Shown: positions 25,946 through 35,763 of the stretch, in pieces
How the letters are laid out: each line of letters starts with the position of its first letter
How positions within the stretch are numbered: the first letter of the stretch is position 1
Source: JAMQKA01 sp043951865
GTDB taxonomy: Bacteria > Bacteroidota > Rhodothermia > Balneolales > Balneolaceae
Reading direction: 5' to 3'
Assembly: GCF_043951865.1 (NCBI RefSeq)
Contig: NZ_JBINJF010000026.1
Span: 1-63,408 of the forward strand
Length of the DNA stretch: 63,408 nt
Program-made: the position numbers and the translations under genes
Notes under the pieces: generated by a model
Told to the model about the DNA's origin: nothing
What the model saw: only the letters and a program-made list of their open reading frames with translations
Database searches by the model: none

Positions 25946-28900
25946 ATGTTAGATGCAATTATTAAAGGGTCACTGAGGCACCGGCTGGTTGTCGTGGTGA
26001 CCTCCATCGTGTTATTTGTTGCCGGTGCGTACGTGGTCATCAACATGCCCGTGGATGTGTTTCCCGACCTGACGGCACCTACCGTTACAGTGATGACCGA
26101 AGCGCACGGTATGCCCCCCGAGGAAGTCGAACAGCTTGTTACGCTGCCAATCGAAACCGCTACCAATGGTGCCAGCGGCGTGCGACGGGTGCGCTCGGCT
26201 ACCTCCAAAGGATTCTCCATCGTCTGGGTGGAATTCGAATGGGGTACTGATATCTACCAGGCCCGCCAAATCGTTAACGAAAAACTCTCGATGGTGAGCA
26301 GTCAACTGCCCGAAGAAGTACCTCCGCCGGTGATGGCTCCTATCACCTCCATTATGGGAGAAATTATGTTGGTGAGTGTAGAAAGTGACCGGCATTCGGA
26401 GCTGGAGATACGCACGGCTGCCGACTGGGAGATCCGGCGGCGCCTGCTGGCGATTCCCGGAGTAGCCCAGGTAGTGCCTATTGGCGGGGGAGTTAAACAA
26501 TACCAGGTCCGCGTGGATCCCGATCGGTTGAAAGCCTACGATGTAACACTGGACCAGGTGATGGAGGCTACCGAATCCTCCAACGAAAACTTTTCGGGCG
26601 GCTTCTTCCAGGAGTACAGTCAACAGTACACCATTCGTGGAATTGGACGGGCTAACTCAATAGAGGATATCAAGCAATCGGTGGTGACTGAACGCAATAA
26701 CCAGCCTATTACCATTGGCGATGTTGCCAATGTAACTATTGATGCCGCTCAGAAAATCGGCGACGCTTCTGTCAAAGGTGATCAGGCCGTGATTATTTCC
26801 ATCAAAAAACAGCCGGATACCAATACTCTTGAGCTGACAGAACGGGTCGATGAAACGCTGGCGCAGATTGAGCAAAACCTGCCCGAAGGATTTACGATCA
26901 ACAGCCACATTTTTCGTCAGGCCGACTTTATCGATCTTGCCATTGACAACGTGATTGAAGCCTTACGAGATGGTGCCATTTTGGTAGTCATTATTCTACT
27001 GCTTTTCCTGGCTAATTTCCGGACGACGATGATCTCTCTCACGGCTATACCGCTGGCACTTATTACTTCGGTGTTCGTACTGGAGTTTTTCGATATCACC
27101 ATCAACACCATGACCCTGGGCGGGATGGCTATTGCCATCGGTGTGATCGTGGATGATGCGATCATCGATGTGGAAAATGTCTTCAGGCGGCTTCGGGAGA
27201 ACGCCAGGCTACCGGAGTCGGAGCAAAAGTCAGCGATGCAGGTGGTGTTTGAAGGATCCAAGGAAATACGGACCTCCATCATCAACGCCACGCTGATTAT
27301 CATGATCGTCTTTATTCCGCTCTTCTTTTTGAGTGGTCTGCAAGGACGCATGCTCCAGCCGCTGGGACTTTCCTACATCGTATCCATCGGGGCCTCTCTG
27401 GTTATTGCGATGACCGTAACGCCCGTGTTGTGTTACTACCTGCTGCCGGGACAAGCGGCGAAAGGCAAGTTGGAAGAAAGCTGGTTTACCAAGAAGCTTA
27501 AATCGGGTTACGACCGGATATTGGATAGCCTCCTAAGCTACAAGAAAAGTGTGCTGACCGGCACGCTGGTTCTGTTCTTGGGAACTTTGGTTATGGTACC
27601 GTATCTGGGAAGCTCCTTTTTGCCCGAGTTTAATGAGGGTACGCTGGTGATCAGTGCGGTCACTATTCCGGGCACCGGGCTGGATGAATCTAATGAAATA
27701 GGTCAACGGATAGAGAAGATATTGTTGGACCACCCGGTGGTTACCAGTACAGCTCGCAGAACGGGTCGAGCGGAAATGTCCGAACACGCCCAGGGCGTCA
27801 ACGCCTCGGAGATCAATGCCGATCTGGATATCCCGGAAGGTACGACCAAGGAGCAGGTTTTGGAGGAGCTACGGTCTGATTTAAGCGGCGTTTCTGGAAC
27901 CAATATCACAATTGGTCAGCCCCTCGGCCACCGGATTGACCACATGCTTTCAGGAACCCGGGCCAATATTGCTGTGAAGATTTTCGGTCCCGACCTGTAT
28001 CGCCTGCGAACGCTGGCAGAAGAGGTTCGAGGCCAGATGGAGGACGTCCAAGGCGTTGTGGATCTCTCAGTCGAACAGCAACTAAACGTCCCACAAATCC
28101 AGATCCGTCCCGACCGCCGGGCACTGGCACGTTATGGCATGAATATCGGTGACCTTTCGGAGAAGGTAGACGTGGCTTTTGCTGGAGAAACCGTTTCCCA
28201 GATTATTGAAGGCGACCGGTTGTTTGACCTGGTGGTGCGCTACGATGAGGAACACCGGGGGAGTATCCAGGCTGTAAAGAATGCAGAACTGACGCTTAAG
28301 GATGGGACGGTGGTTCCGCTTTCGGAGTTGGCCAGCATCAAGTCGCGCAGTGGTCCCAATACCATCAGTCGCGAAAACGTGCAGCGTAAAATTGTCATTT
28401 CGGCCAATGTGGCGGGGCGTGATTTGCGTGGTACGGTGAATGCGATCAGTGATAATATTTCTGAGAACGTCAGCTTTCCACAGGGCTATTTTGTGGAATA
28501 CGGTGGGCAGTTTGAGAGTCAGGCGCAGGCGACCCGCACCATTTCGCTGCTGAGTATCGTCGCCATCCTGCTTATTTACTTGTTGCTATATCTTGAGTTT
28601 AGTTCCTTAAAAACAGCACTGCTGGTGATGGTAAACCTGCCCTTTGCCCTGATCGGCGGTATCTTTATCGTATGGTTCACCAGCGGCATTGTATCCATTG
28701 CCTCCCTGGTTGGATTTATTACCTTGTTTGGCATTGCTACCCGAAATGGAATACTGATCGTCTCCCACTACCAGTACCTGCGATGGGAGGAAGACAAGTC
28801 CTTTATGGATGCGATCCGACAAGGCGCGATGGAACGGCTCAACCCGATCCTGATAACGGCCCTCACTGCTGGGCTGGCCCTCATTCCGCTGGCACTGGCC

Positions 28901-29044
28901 GCCGGTGAACCCGGAAATGAAATACAGTCGCCCATGGCACAGGTTATTTTGGGTGGACTCATTAGCTCCACTTTGCTTAATATGATTGTGATTCCGGCCT
29001 TGCTGGCACAGTTTGAGAGCAGTGAAGCGAAAATTACAAGCTAA
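25946..29044 (+). CDS. Heavy-metal efflux RND transporter (CusA/CzcA family)
   Basis: A 1032-residue inner-membrane proton-driven pump with 12 helices and two large periplasmic loops, typical HME-RND length. Helix 4 has the charged proton-relay pattern VDDAIIDVENVF (Asp403, Asp408, Glu410). The N-terminus has VFPDLTAPTVTVMTEAHG, common to the family. It exports divalent (Zn, Co, Cd, Ni) or monovalent (Cu, Ag) metals from periplasm or cytoplasm; the residues seen do not decide which, though the His-rich partners favour divalent metals. Operon with channel, lipoprotein and adaptor; the DUF3147 gene follows after 15 bases. Confidence 0.93.
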   Translation: MLDAIIKGSLRHRLVVVVTSIVLFVAGAYVVINMPVDVFPDLTAPTVTVMTEAHGMPPEEVEQLVTLPIETATNGASGVRRVRSATSKGFSIVWVEFEWGTDIYQARQIVNEKLSMVSSQLPEEVPPPVMAPITSIMGEIMLVSVESDRHSELEIRTAADWEIRRRLLAIPGVAQVVPIGGGVKQYQVRVDPDRLKAYDVTLDQVMEATESSNENFSGGFFQEYSQQYTIRGIGRANSIEDIKQSVVTERNNQPITIGDVANVTIDAAQKIGDASVKGDQAVIISIKKQPDTNTLELTERVDETLAQIEQNLPEGFTINSHIFRQADFIDLAIDNVIEALRDGAILVVIILLLFLANFRTTMISLTAIPLALITSVFVLEFFDITINTMTLGGMAIAIGVIVDDAIIDVENVFRRLRENARLPESEQKSAMQVVFEGSKEIRTSIINATLIIMIVFIPLFFLSGLQGRMLQPLGLSYIVSIGASLVIAMTVTPVLCYYLLPGQAAKGKLEESWFTKKLKSGYDRILDSLLSYKKSVLTGTLVLFLGTLVMVPYLGSSFLPEFNEGTLVISAVTIPGTGLDESNEIGQRIEKILLDHPVVTSTARRTGRAEMSEHAQGVNASEINADLDIPEGTTKEQVLEELRSDLSGVSGTNITIGQPLGHRIDHMLSGTRANIAVKIFGPDLYRLRTLAEEVRGQMEDVQGVVDLSVEQQLNVPQIQIRPDRRALARYGMNIGDLSEKVDVAFAGETVSQIIEGDRLFDLVVRYDEEHRGSIQAVKNAELTLKDGTVVPLSELASIKSRSGPNTISRENVQRKIVISANVAGRDLRGTVNAISDNISENVSFPQGYFVEYGGQFESQAQATRTISLLSIVAILLIYLLLYLEFSSLKTALLVMVNLPFALIGGIFIVWFTSGIVSIASLVGFITLFGIATRNGILIVSHYQYLRWEEDKSFMDAIRQGAMERLNPILITALTAGLALIPLALAAGEPGNEIQSPMAQVILGGLISSTLLNMIVIPALLAQFESSEAKITS

Positions 29045-29059
29045 AAAAATACCAAGACT

Positions 29060-29416
29060 ATGAAATTCCTTATTCTAAAATATGCGGTAACGGCCTTTAT
29101 CATAGTCCTGGTCTCGGAAGTAGCCAAGAGAACCGACCGGTTGGGAGCGCTCTTGGCTTCGCTTCCATTTGTTACCATCATGGTGATGATCTGGCTCTAT
29201 ATCGAAGGTCAGGGATATGAAAAGATAAGCAATCACGCCTTCTATACGTTTTGGTACGTCATTCCCACCCTGCCGATGTTTTTAGCCATGCCGGTGCTGT
29301 TAAAAAATGGCATTAACTTTTGGTGGTCGCTCATAATTTGTGTGGGGATTACTATTATCTGCTTTGTTATCACATCCTTGGTAGCAAGTAAGTTTGGCGT
29401 AACGTTAATTCCTTAG
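29060..29416 (+). CDS. DUF3147 family small membrane protein
   Basis: A 118-residue protein with four hydrophobic segments (about 5-22, 32-50, 65-84 and 90-112), matching DUF3147 membrane proteins, which often sit beside RND metal pumps. Function unknown; probably an accessory of the efflux operon, which it ends 15 bases after the RND gene. Confidence 0.8.
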   Translation: MKFLILKYAVTAFIIVLVSEVAKRTDRLGALLASLPFVTIMVMIWLYIEGQGYEKISNHAFYTFWYVIPTLPMFLAMPVLLKNGINFWWSLIICVGITIICFVITSLVASKFGVTLIP

Positions 29417-29526
29417 AATACTGTCGTAATATATTTACCTACAATCATTTATAGGTATCTCTGCTTCTGTTTCGGTGGATCTAATTTCATTATTCTGGAA
29501 GAAGACAAACGTAATCTGTAGATCCA

Positions 29527-30189
29527 ATGATGGAATTGCCTTTTTCAAACGAACAATTTCTTGAGGTTTTCAAAACCTACAATACCTCTATTTGGCCAGC
29601 ACAGATTGTAGCTTATTTATTGGGTGGATTGGCTATATATTTATCTTACCGACCCGCCGCAAGAAATGACAGGACAATAAGTCTAATATTAGCCGGATTT
29701 TGGCTTTGGATGGGCGCGATTTATCATCTCACCTTTTTCACCTCCATCAATACCGCTGCCTACGGTTTTGGGGTAATTTTTCTCATCCAGGGTTTGCTGT
29801 TTCTTGGCGTGGGGGTCTGGAAAGACTGGTTGAAGTTTCGCTTGAAATTGGATGGATATGGTATAACAGGAGCAGTTCTGATTATCTATGCCATGCTCAT
29901 TTATCCTATAGTTGGAGCTCAATTGGGCCATGGGTATCCTTATGCTCCAATGTTTGGAGTAGCGCCTTGCCCAGCCACCATTTTTACGTTTGGCATGTTG
30001 CTGTGGACTGTAAAAAAAGTACCGTGGTGGATTTTAGTAATTCCTGGACTCTGGTCTGTTATTGGTTTTACAGCAGCAATCAATCTTGGTATTCTGGAAG
30101 ATATGGGGCTGTTGGTGGCCGGGATTTTGGGAATTCTGTTACTGATGACAAAAACCGACAGGAGAGAGAACACAATCCTTACTAAATAA
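29527..30189 (+). CDS. DUF6064 family membrane protein
   Basis: A 220-residue protein with about seven hydrophobic segments beginning near residue 25; the start MELPFSNEQFLEVFKTYNTS is typical of the DUF6064 family. The annotated frame begins at the ATG just before MELPF. Function unknown. It follows the DUF3147 gene after 110 bases and may be a separate unit at the edge of the metal operon; the right direct repeat begins 25 bases past its stop. Confidence 0.75.
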   Translation: MMELPFSNEQFLEVFKTYNTSIWPAQIVAYLLGGLAIYLSYRPAARNDRTISLILAGFWLWMGAIYHLTFFTSINTAAYGFGVIFLIQGLLFLGVGVWKDWLKFRLKLDGYGITGAVLIIYAMLIYPIVGAQLGHGYPYAPMFGVAPCPATIFTFGMLLWTVKKVPWWILVIPGLWSVIGFTAAINLGILEDMGLLVAGILGILLLMTKTDRRENTILTK

Positions 30190-30213
30190 TACTAGCGTGT
30201 AGTACTATTTGTA

Positions 30214-30463
30214 TTGTAGCACCAGCATGAGAAATTGATTAGGCGGAAATAAATTTTAAAATGCAAACCACGCCCGGGAGTATTTGAACGCTTAACCTTC
30301 TGGCCAGGACAAACTGATATATGACCTTATGACTCATAGAGGTTTATTTTAAGAGGTCATGTTACCTCATCTGTACCAACACATAGGAAAGCTGTGAAAG
30401 TGTTTCATTAAAATAGGTGTCTTCTGACCTGTAATTTTACATCTGATCTATCTGTGCGTGAAA
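30214..30463. repeat. Direct repeat, right copy, with tRNA-Arg remnant
   Basis: Bases 30269-30463 match 16169-16364 with about six differences in 196 positions, same orientation. An outer block TGTAGCACCAGC (30214-30226) also matches, but the terminator hairpin kept in the left copy is deleted here. Marks the right edge of the 14-kb segment. The rest of 30190-30533 has no gene. Confidence 0.85.
30269..30317 (-). pseudogene. Broken tRNA-Arg copy (right)
   Basis: Same truncation pattern as the left copy: acceptor 3' strand CGGGCGTG, altered T-arm, anticodon-loop region with an internal deletion, and D-loop CAGTTTG joined to flanking sequence. The two copies share these defects, so the duplication happened after the tRNA broke. 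Confidence 0.7.
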
Positions 30464-30533
30464 CTGGCTATGATTTTTGTAATACTTTTTGTGCTACTGT
30501 AGGGGAACATTGAAAATAGGGTTCCTGAATTAT

Positions 30534-30953
30534 TCAATTATAAGGAGTGCCTACCCAAATAACTCGACCCAGGATTTCAAATTCCTGTGTTTCATCAGGA
30601 TTAATTTCTATTGGATCGTATTTTTTATTAATCGTTGTCAGATGTAGCCGGTTATTAGGTAAAGGTTGTAAAATGTTTAATTGCACTAAATTGCCTAATC
30701 GTACTGCAAAAATACCATCACCTGTGGGGCTATTTTCATTTTGATTTACAAGCACAATGCTGCCCGGTTTAATTTCAGGATTCATGGAGTCGCAATTTAC
30801 TTGTAAGGCAAATAAATGATCTGATTGGGTGTGTAGTATCTTGTTTAAGAAAATATTACACATAGGGAGAGTGCGTGAAGGGTTTTCCCAGTTGTCGACC
30901 GGTAGTTCTCCTTCAGATTTCAATTCTTTAGATTTCATTTTATAAAAAGGCAA
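30534..30953 (-). CDS. S24/LexA-like peptidase-fold protein without HTH
   Basis: A 139-residue protein consisting of one S24 domain (LexA/UmuD/CI C-terminal fold). The serine site is intact (NCDSMNPEIKPGSIVLVN, Ser near residue 56). The usual lysine in VKRLQ is replaced: the aligned stretch reads LVQLNILQPLP, with Asn in its place, so self-cleavage is doubtful. No DNA-binding domain is present in this frame and there is no long upstream extension. It could be a partner for another regulator, a UmuD-like protein or the leftover of a phage repressor. Next gene upstream is a histidine kinase, 152 bases away. Confidence 0.8.
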   Translation of the reverse strand: MPFYKMKSKELKSEGELPVDNWENPSRTLPMCNIFLNKILHTQSDHLFALQVNCDSMNPEIKPGSIVLVNQNENSPTGDGIFAVRLGNLVQLNILQPLPNNRLHLTTINKKYDPIEINPDETQEFEILGRVIWVGTPYN

Positions 30954-31105
30954 ATGGGTGAAATCTATTTGATCTGTTTTTTTACTGGCGTCTTTACTTT
31001 GGTCTCACTCTCCTGCAAAAAATTAGATTTAAGAACAAACAAATATATTCCTGATAATTTCCCCTGTTTTTATGCATGAACTCATAATACTCAAACCTTT
31101 GGTAT

Positions 31106-32839
31106 TCAGACGTTATAAAATTTACTTCCAACAATACCCTTCTGTTTCTTCAATTCGAAGCTGAGAGTAATACATATCTTATCATCGATGTGGGTTTCAA
31201 TTTTTGCACTCAATTTCTTCAGAAATGCGGAAATGATCTCCTGGTCTTTTATTTTTTCTGAATATTGACTCAGCTCCTCACTGTAAGGGAAATATATTTC
31301 GGTAATTAAATGGCCGTTTTTTGAGTTTGCATTAACAGATATCGTATCGGATTGATCTCCCCGTTTGCCATGGATTTCAAATAACAATTCATTAAGTAAC
31401 AATCCGTATGTAAGGGCTTGATTAATATTTATCTTTACGCATCCCGTATTTTTGTTTTCTATGGTGAGTTCTGATCTCTCTGCTACGTATTCTGTAATAC
31501 CCGATAGCAACTCATTGGAAGGTACCAAACCCAGCTCATCGGATTTATATGCCTGTTCTTGAACAATTGCTATAATTTTAATTCTACGAATGGACCGTTG
31601 CAGGTATGTACGCGTAAGGGGGTGTTCGATGTTCATCAATTCTAATTCAGAAAAAGCGCTGATCAACGCCAGGTTATTTTTTACCCTGTGATGAACTTCT
31701 GAAAAAAGAATCTTTTTTTGCTCAGATACCAGTTTATTCTTATCCGCAAGCGTGTTGCCTATACGGTGTAGTTTATTGTGGTTTCGAACTACTATAATCG
31801 ACAGGAAAACGATAAGGAAAAAAGAGCCAATACTTACCCAGAGGGTTCTCGTTATTTCAAGTGCAAAATCATCTTCCGGTAAAACCGATACAATATTGAT
31901 ACTTCTGGTTTCAGATATTTGATACGGTTTTAAAATCCCCCACCACTTTTCACCGTCAGCAGTAAAGTTGAATGCCTCATGATTTTCATCTTCTCTTAGA
32001 ACTTTAAGTAATTCCTGGCTATTTAACTGTTCCGGTGATACCTGCAATTTTGAACTTAATTGGGCCACGGAGAGGTCGGGGCTCAATTTATGTAGTGCTA
32101 TGACCCTACTGTTATCGGAGGTTAATAAAAAAATGTTTTGATTCCTGGTTAGTTCAAGGTCATCAACAAAGACATTTAAATCACTTAACGTTAAATCAAA
32201 TGCAATAATTTTAAATTTGGTATCTGGCGTATCGCTTTTAAATAATTGGGAAGCGGTAATCCCAATTTCTGGACCGGTCGTGTATTCATAGGGGTTAGTC
32301 CAGAATATTTCTTCTCCACTTTTTTTTGCGCCTTTGTACCACGGTCGTTCTCTTGTATCAATTGCAAGACTATCTTCCCATTCCTCTATTGCAGTAAGTG
32401 AATCCCCTAATTCCCATCGTTTCCATTTTTCAATGAAACCCCATTGATCAACAAACACTTTTCTGGTCAGCCATTGATCGTCTACCGTATCCGGTATCAC
32501 ATTAAACTCATAGCCCCGGGAATCGGCAAGCCCCACTGATGAAATGGGCTCATAGTTTTCGATGAGAGAAATGTTGTGAAGTATTGTCTTATCCCTTGGC
32601 AAATCCTTCCAAAAACCTGAATCATACTGTTGATCTACAGCATTAATTAAGTTATAAATACGGTCAAAAAAGTTGTCAAGTTCACTTTCTGTCTGGTTGA
32701 CCGACTTCGTAATAAGCTGGTCTGCAAATCTCTGTTTAGCTAGGGAAATTTCATAAATGACATACCCCATTAATAATACTGAAATTATAATAACGCCATA
32801 TGCAAAGTATTTTGCGTGTGTAGTCAGTAATGCCTGCAA
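31106..32839 (-). CDS. Membrane histidine kinase with Cache sensor and weak ATPase domain
   Basis: A 577-residue protein: helix 1 (about 11-30), an extracytoplasmic double-Cache-like sensor (about 35-325, with RERPWYKGA and NPYEYTTGPEIGITASQ), helix 2 (about 332-352), HisKA_2 with FSEVHHRVKNNLALIS (phosphoacceptor likely His383) and a C-terminal part that should be HATPase_c. In that part only the N-box-like LLLNELLFEIHGKRG is seen; the expected DNGxG and GxGL segments are not recognisable. It may be inactive as an ATPase or highly diverged. RPWY-type Cache domains bind small organic ligands. No response regulator nearby. Confidence 0.87.
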   Translation of the reverse strand: MQALLTTHAKYFAYGVIIISVLLMGYVIYEISLAKQRFADQLITKSVNQTESELDNFFDRIYNLINAVDQQYDSGFWKDLPRDKTILHNISLIENYEPISSVGLADSRGYEFNVIPDTVDDQWLTRKVFVDQWGFIEKWKRWELGDSLTAIEEWEDSLAIDTRERPWYKGAKKSGEEIFWTNPYEYTTGPEIGITASQLFKSDTPDTKFKIIAFDLTLSDLNVFVDDLELTRNQNIFLLTSDNSRVIALHKLSPDLSVAQLSSKLQVSPEQLNSQELLKVLREDENHEAFNFTADGEKWWGILKPYQISETRSINIVSVLPEDDFALEITRTLWVSIGSFFLIVFLSIIVVRNHNKLHRIGNTLADKNKLVSEQKKILFSEVHHRVKNNLALISAFSELELMNIEHPLTRTYLQRSIRRIKIIAIVQEQAYKSDELGLVPSNELLSGITEYVAERSELTIENKNTGCVKININQALTYGLLLNELLFEIHGKRGDQSDTISVNANSKNGHLITEIYFPYSEELSQYSEKIKDQEIISAFLKKLSAKIETHIDDKICITLSFELKKQKGIVGSKFYNV

Positions 32840-33060
32840 CGTAAATAGCTTTAATATAAAAATCCGTGTAATGCCCTAGGTATAAAAACCTATTTTTATG
32901 TTAAAGGCAAGATCTTCAAAGGAGAGAAACCTGTTTAAATATGTAAAGAGAATAACTCCACTGCGATTCTAAACTCAACTTTCACCAAGAAATTTATGTA
33001 AGCATAAATGTTAAACTACAATAGGAGAAGATAGCGTCAGATAGTAAGGCTATCATGTTT

Positions 33061-34026
33061 TCAGATCTCATGAATCACCAATGATGCTGCCCCTATAACT
33101 CCGGAATCGCCGTGGAGCTGGGCGGGTACAATGGCCAGGGATTCAATTGCTGCCTTCAGGGCTCGTTCATGTACTCTTTTTTCTACCATCGAAAGTAGGC
33201 CGGGAAGGTGCTCGGGCACGCCGCCACCCACGATTATACGCTCTGGATTCAGGATATTTGTCAGTCCCGCCAACCCCGCACCCAGGGCATCCGCCACCCG
33301 GTTGACAAGCTGACGGGCCCGTTCATCATTTTTATGATATGCCTCAATAACATGTTTGGCTTTGATGTTTTGGATCTCACCACCGGCCTGCTCCAGGATC
33401 AGGCTCCCCGATTCTGGATCCTTCTGGATCGCTTCGGCTGCATCCCGGGCCAGTGCCCAGCTGCCGGCCAGTGCTTCCAGGCAGCCCCTGTTTCCACAAT
33501 GGCAGGCCGGTCCATGCATATCTACCGTCATATGACCTATTTCACCCGCTGTATTACTGGCCCCTTCCAGCATCTTCCCATTACTGACAATTCCGCCCCC
33601 GATACCGGTACCGATAAAAATGCAGACCAGGTGATCGCAATTTTTTCCCGCCCCATACAGCCATTCTCCCCAGGTAATGGCGCGGACATCATTAAGCACG
33701 ATAACGGGAAGCTGTAACTTATTTTGAAGATCCGATTTGATGGGGGCATTCTCCCAATTTAAGTTGGGGGCATATTTAACGAGACCTTTCCCCTTGTCAA
33801 TTTGGCCCGCAACTCCAATTCCCACTCCCACAGGTGGCGCCCCCTTGTGGTTGTTGATTAATGTTTCTACTAAAGAGATGATTTGCTTTTTAACGGCGGC
33901 ATACCCGTGAGGGACATCGGTTTCAATGAGCATCCTTTCATGAATTTGTCCCTTCTCATCTACCAGGGCCGCTTCAATTTTTGTTCCTCCCACGTCAATC
34001 CCTATCGCACATTTCATTTTATTCAA
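33061..34026 (-). CDS. ROK family sugar kinase (glucokinase-like)
   Basis: A 321-residue cytoplasmic kinase. The N-terminal phosphate loop is IGIDVGGTKIEAALVD; the zinc-binding ROK motif is CHCGNRGCLEALAG (about 175-188), and GTGIGGGIVSNG lies before it. Lacks an HTH, so it is an enzyme rather than a NagC-like repressor. Likely phosphorylates glucose or an amino/N-acyl sugar; specificity is not determined. Single gene. Confidence 0.9.
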   Translation of the reverse strand: MNKMKCAIGIDVGGTKIEAALVDEKGQIHERMLIETDVPHGYAAVKKQIISLVETLINNHKGAPPVGVGIGVAGQIDKGKGLVKYAPNLNWENAPIKSDLQNKLQLPVIVLNDVRAITWGEWLYGAGKNCDHLVCIFIGTGIGGGIVSNGKMLEGASNTAGEIGHMTVDMHGPACHCGNRGCLEALAGSWALARDAAEAIQKDPESGSLILEQAGGEIQNIKAKHVIEAYHKNDERARQLVNRVADALGAGLAGLTNILNPERIIVGGGVPEHLPGLLSMVEKRVHERALKAAIESLAIVPAQLHGDSGVIGAASLVIHEI

Positions 34027-34311
34027 TTTGATCCTTGTTCTAATGCTTTCCGGAAATATTATCCATATATCTTACGATATAAAACAAATATAAACAGTTA
34101 CTTAGCTATATTTTCACATCTTCCCTTTTAAACTATTTTATTCAATTTTTTTGCCAATTTAATAGGGGAAAGTATGTGAAAGTCATTACCGATGCATTAT
34201 TCAAACAATGAGTGTAGGTGAAAATTCCACATCGACAGCAAGCTATTGCTTACATCAATGCTATAGTCGCTGGTTGTATTTTGGAAAACATGCAAAACGA
34301 CAAACAAACCC

Positions 34312-34704
34312 ATGAAGAAATCACTGCACATTCTCTATGATGAATACCGATCCAAAGAGATCATGCGGTTTTTGGATATTCTTCGCATTCGAAAGTGCAG
34401 CTACTATGCGAGCGATTTACTACAGGTAGAAGACGATAAGGCTAAAATAGTTGAAAATTCAGTGCAGCGTACCATCGAGATTTTCAAAACCCTGAACTTG
34501 CCGATTGGGGATCATTTCTACAGGATCTACCGCGGCAACCCCGACTATATCTATAAAGATTGGAAGCTGTCCGAATTAGCCTGTATCTATATGATGATGA
34601 ATGGTGATCCCACAGATCTCAGCAACTTGGCCCGGCAGCAAACCAATCTTATCGATCAAATGCTGCAGTATATGCACCCCTACCAAATAGCTCATAAAGA
34701 GTAA
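34312..34704 (+). CDS. Unknown 130-residue helical protein
   Basis: No recognised family. The sequence is helix-rich and charged, with no signal peptide or membrane segment; notable parts are MKKSLHILYDEYRSKEIMR, DWKLSELACIYMMMNGDP and a Gln/Met-rich end (QTNLIDQMLQYMHPYQ). Good codon usage and a clean start support a real gene. It is convergent with the kinase-like gene at 34708, only 3 bases apart, and stands just outside the PDH-type operon. Confidence 0.6.
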   Translation: MKKSLHILYDEYRSKEIMRFLDILRIRKCSYYASDLLQVEDDKAKIVENSVQRTIEIFKTLNLPIGDHFYRIYRGNPDYIYKDWKLSELACIYMMMNGDPTDLSNLARQQTNLIDQMLQYMHPYQIAHKE

Positions 34705-34707
34705 CTG

Positions 34708-35754
34708 TTACCATTGGATAAGAACCATATATTCTTCAGCTAGCTTTAAATAATTTTTTGCTCTTTCCCTCCATTTGGGATCTCCCTGGTACTGTTCTTC
34801 CCTGAGGTGGCGAACAGACAACAGCGCCCGGATAATTGCTCTATAGCTTTTATAAAAGCTGATTAGTTTTGCTGGAGATGCATCTTCAGCGTGTTTTGCA
34901 TAATGCCTGATGAAATATTCCCCGACCCAGGGTGCTCCAAACCGGTCACATTCCAATCCCAGGAAGGCCAGGTCATCAAGCACATCCAGCGTTCGCAACT
35001 GCTTGCTGAACTCCAGGCAGTCGATGACAGCCGGGGGATCCAGGCAGATATGATCCGGTTTCAAATCGCCATGCCCTTCAATAATTCGTCCTTCAGCAAT
35101 TCGTTTTTTGAACAGATCAACATGCTCATCAATAAATGCCATCTGTTTATCATACGCTCGATTTATCATCGGGTGATTTATATTAAATTCCGGAGACAGT
35201 AGCTCGGCCCGGGACTCTTCCAGCGTTGATTTCATCTGTTCCAGCTGTTCTTTTGGCAATACATGGAGCGGTTGGGCATCCAAATAAAAATTCGTGAGCA
35301 GTTCCGCCGCCGGTTGTAGTTGAACTTCGGATATCTTTGTACCGATTTTTATCCTCTGTTCCAGCATTGTTTTTTTTGGAAGCCGCTTCATTTTAACCAG
35401 CCAGTCAACGGCCCGTTCTCCTTCTCCCAGCACAAGATTTCCCTCCTTATCTACAGAAAGTGGAGTAACCCCCAAGTAGATATCCTCGGCCAGCCGTTTG
35501 TTAAGTCTGATCTCCTCCAGGCAATTGTGATGTCGAGCCGGCGGAGTCAGTAATTTCAAGTGATCGTAGCGAAACGGGATTTTTAGTTTATAAACGAACT
35601 GGTCGGTCAGGAACACCCAGGACATATGCGTTTTGACTGCTTTGACATCGGCGGTGGGATGAGGATAGTTTTTCTTCTCTTTCAGGAAGCGGACTTTTTC
35701 CTCCAGGGAAATATCATCTGATGCAATACCCGTTTCTCGGTCCGATACAGCCAT
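34708..35754 (-). CDS. Aminoglycoside-phosphotransferase-like kinase (COG2187)
   Basis: A 348-residue protein kinase-like enzyme. The catalytic loop is EGHGDLKPDHICL (about 220-232) and the metal-binding stretch is PAVIDCLEFSKQLR. The N-terminal lobe includes HMSWVFLTDQFVYKLKIPF with the ATP-binding Lys. Members of this group (COG2187) phosphorylate an unknown small molecule. Full-length members may carry a second gluconate-kinase-like AAA domain, which is absent here. Last gene of the minus-strand operon, 9 bases after prs. Confidence 0.85.
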   Translation of the reverse strand: MAVSDRETGIASDDISLEEKVRFLKEKKNYPHPTADVKAVKTHMSWVFLTDQFVYKLKIPFRYDHLKLLTPPARHHNCLEEIRLNKRLAEDIYLGVTPLSVDKEGNLVLGEGERAVDWLVKMKRLPKKTMLEQRIKIGTKISEVQLQPAAELLTNFYLDAQPLHVLPKEQLEQMKSTLEESRAELLSPEFNINHPMINRAYDKQMAFIDEHVDLFKKRIAEGRIIEGHGDLKPDHICLDPPAVIDCLEFSKQLRTLDVLDDLAFLGLECDRFGAPWVGEYFIRHYAKHAEDASPAKLISFYKSYRAIIRALLSVRHLREEQYQGDPKWRERAKNYLKLAEEYMVLIQW

Positions 35755-35763
35755 AATTCAGGA

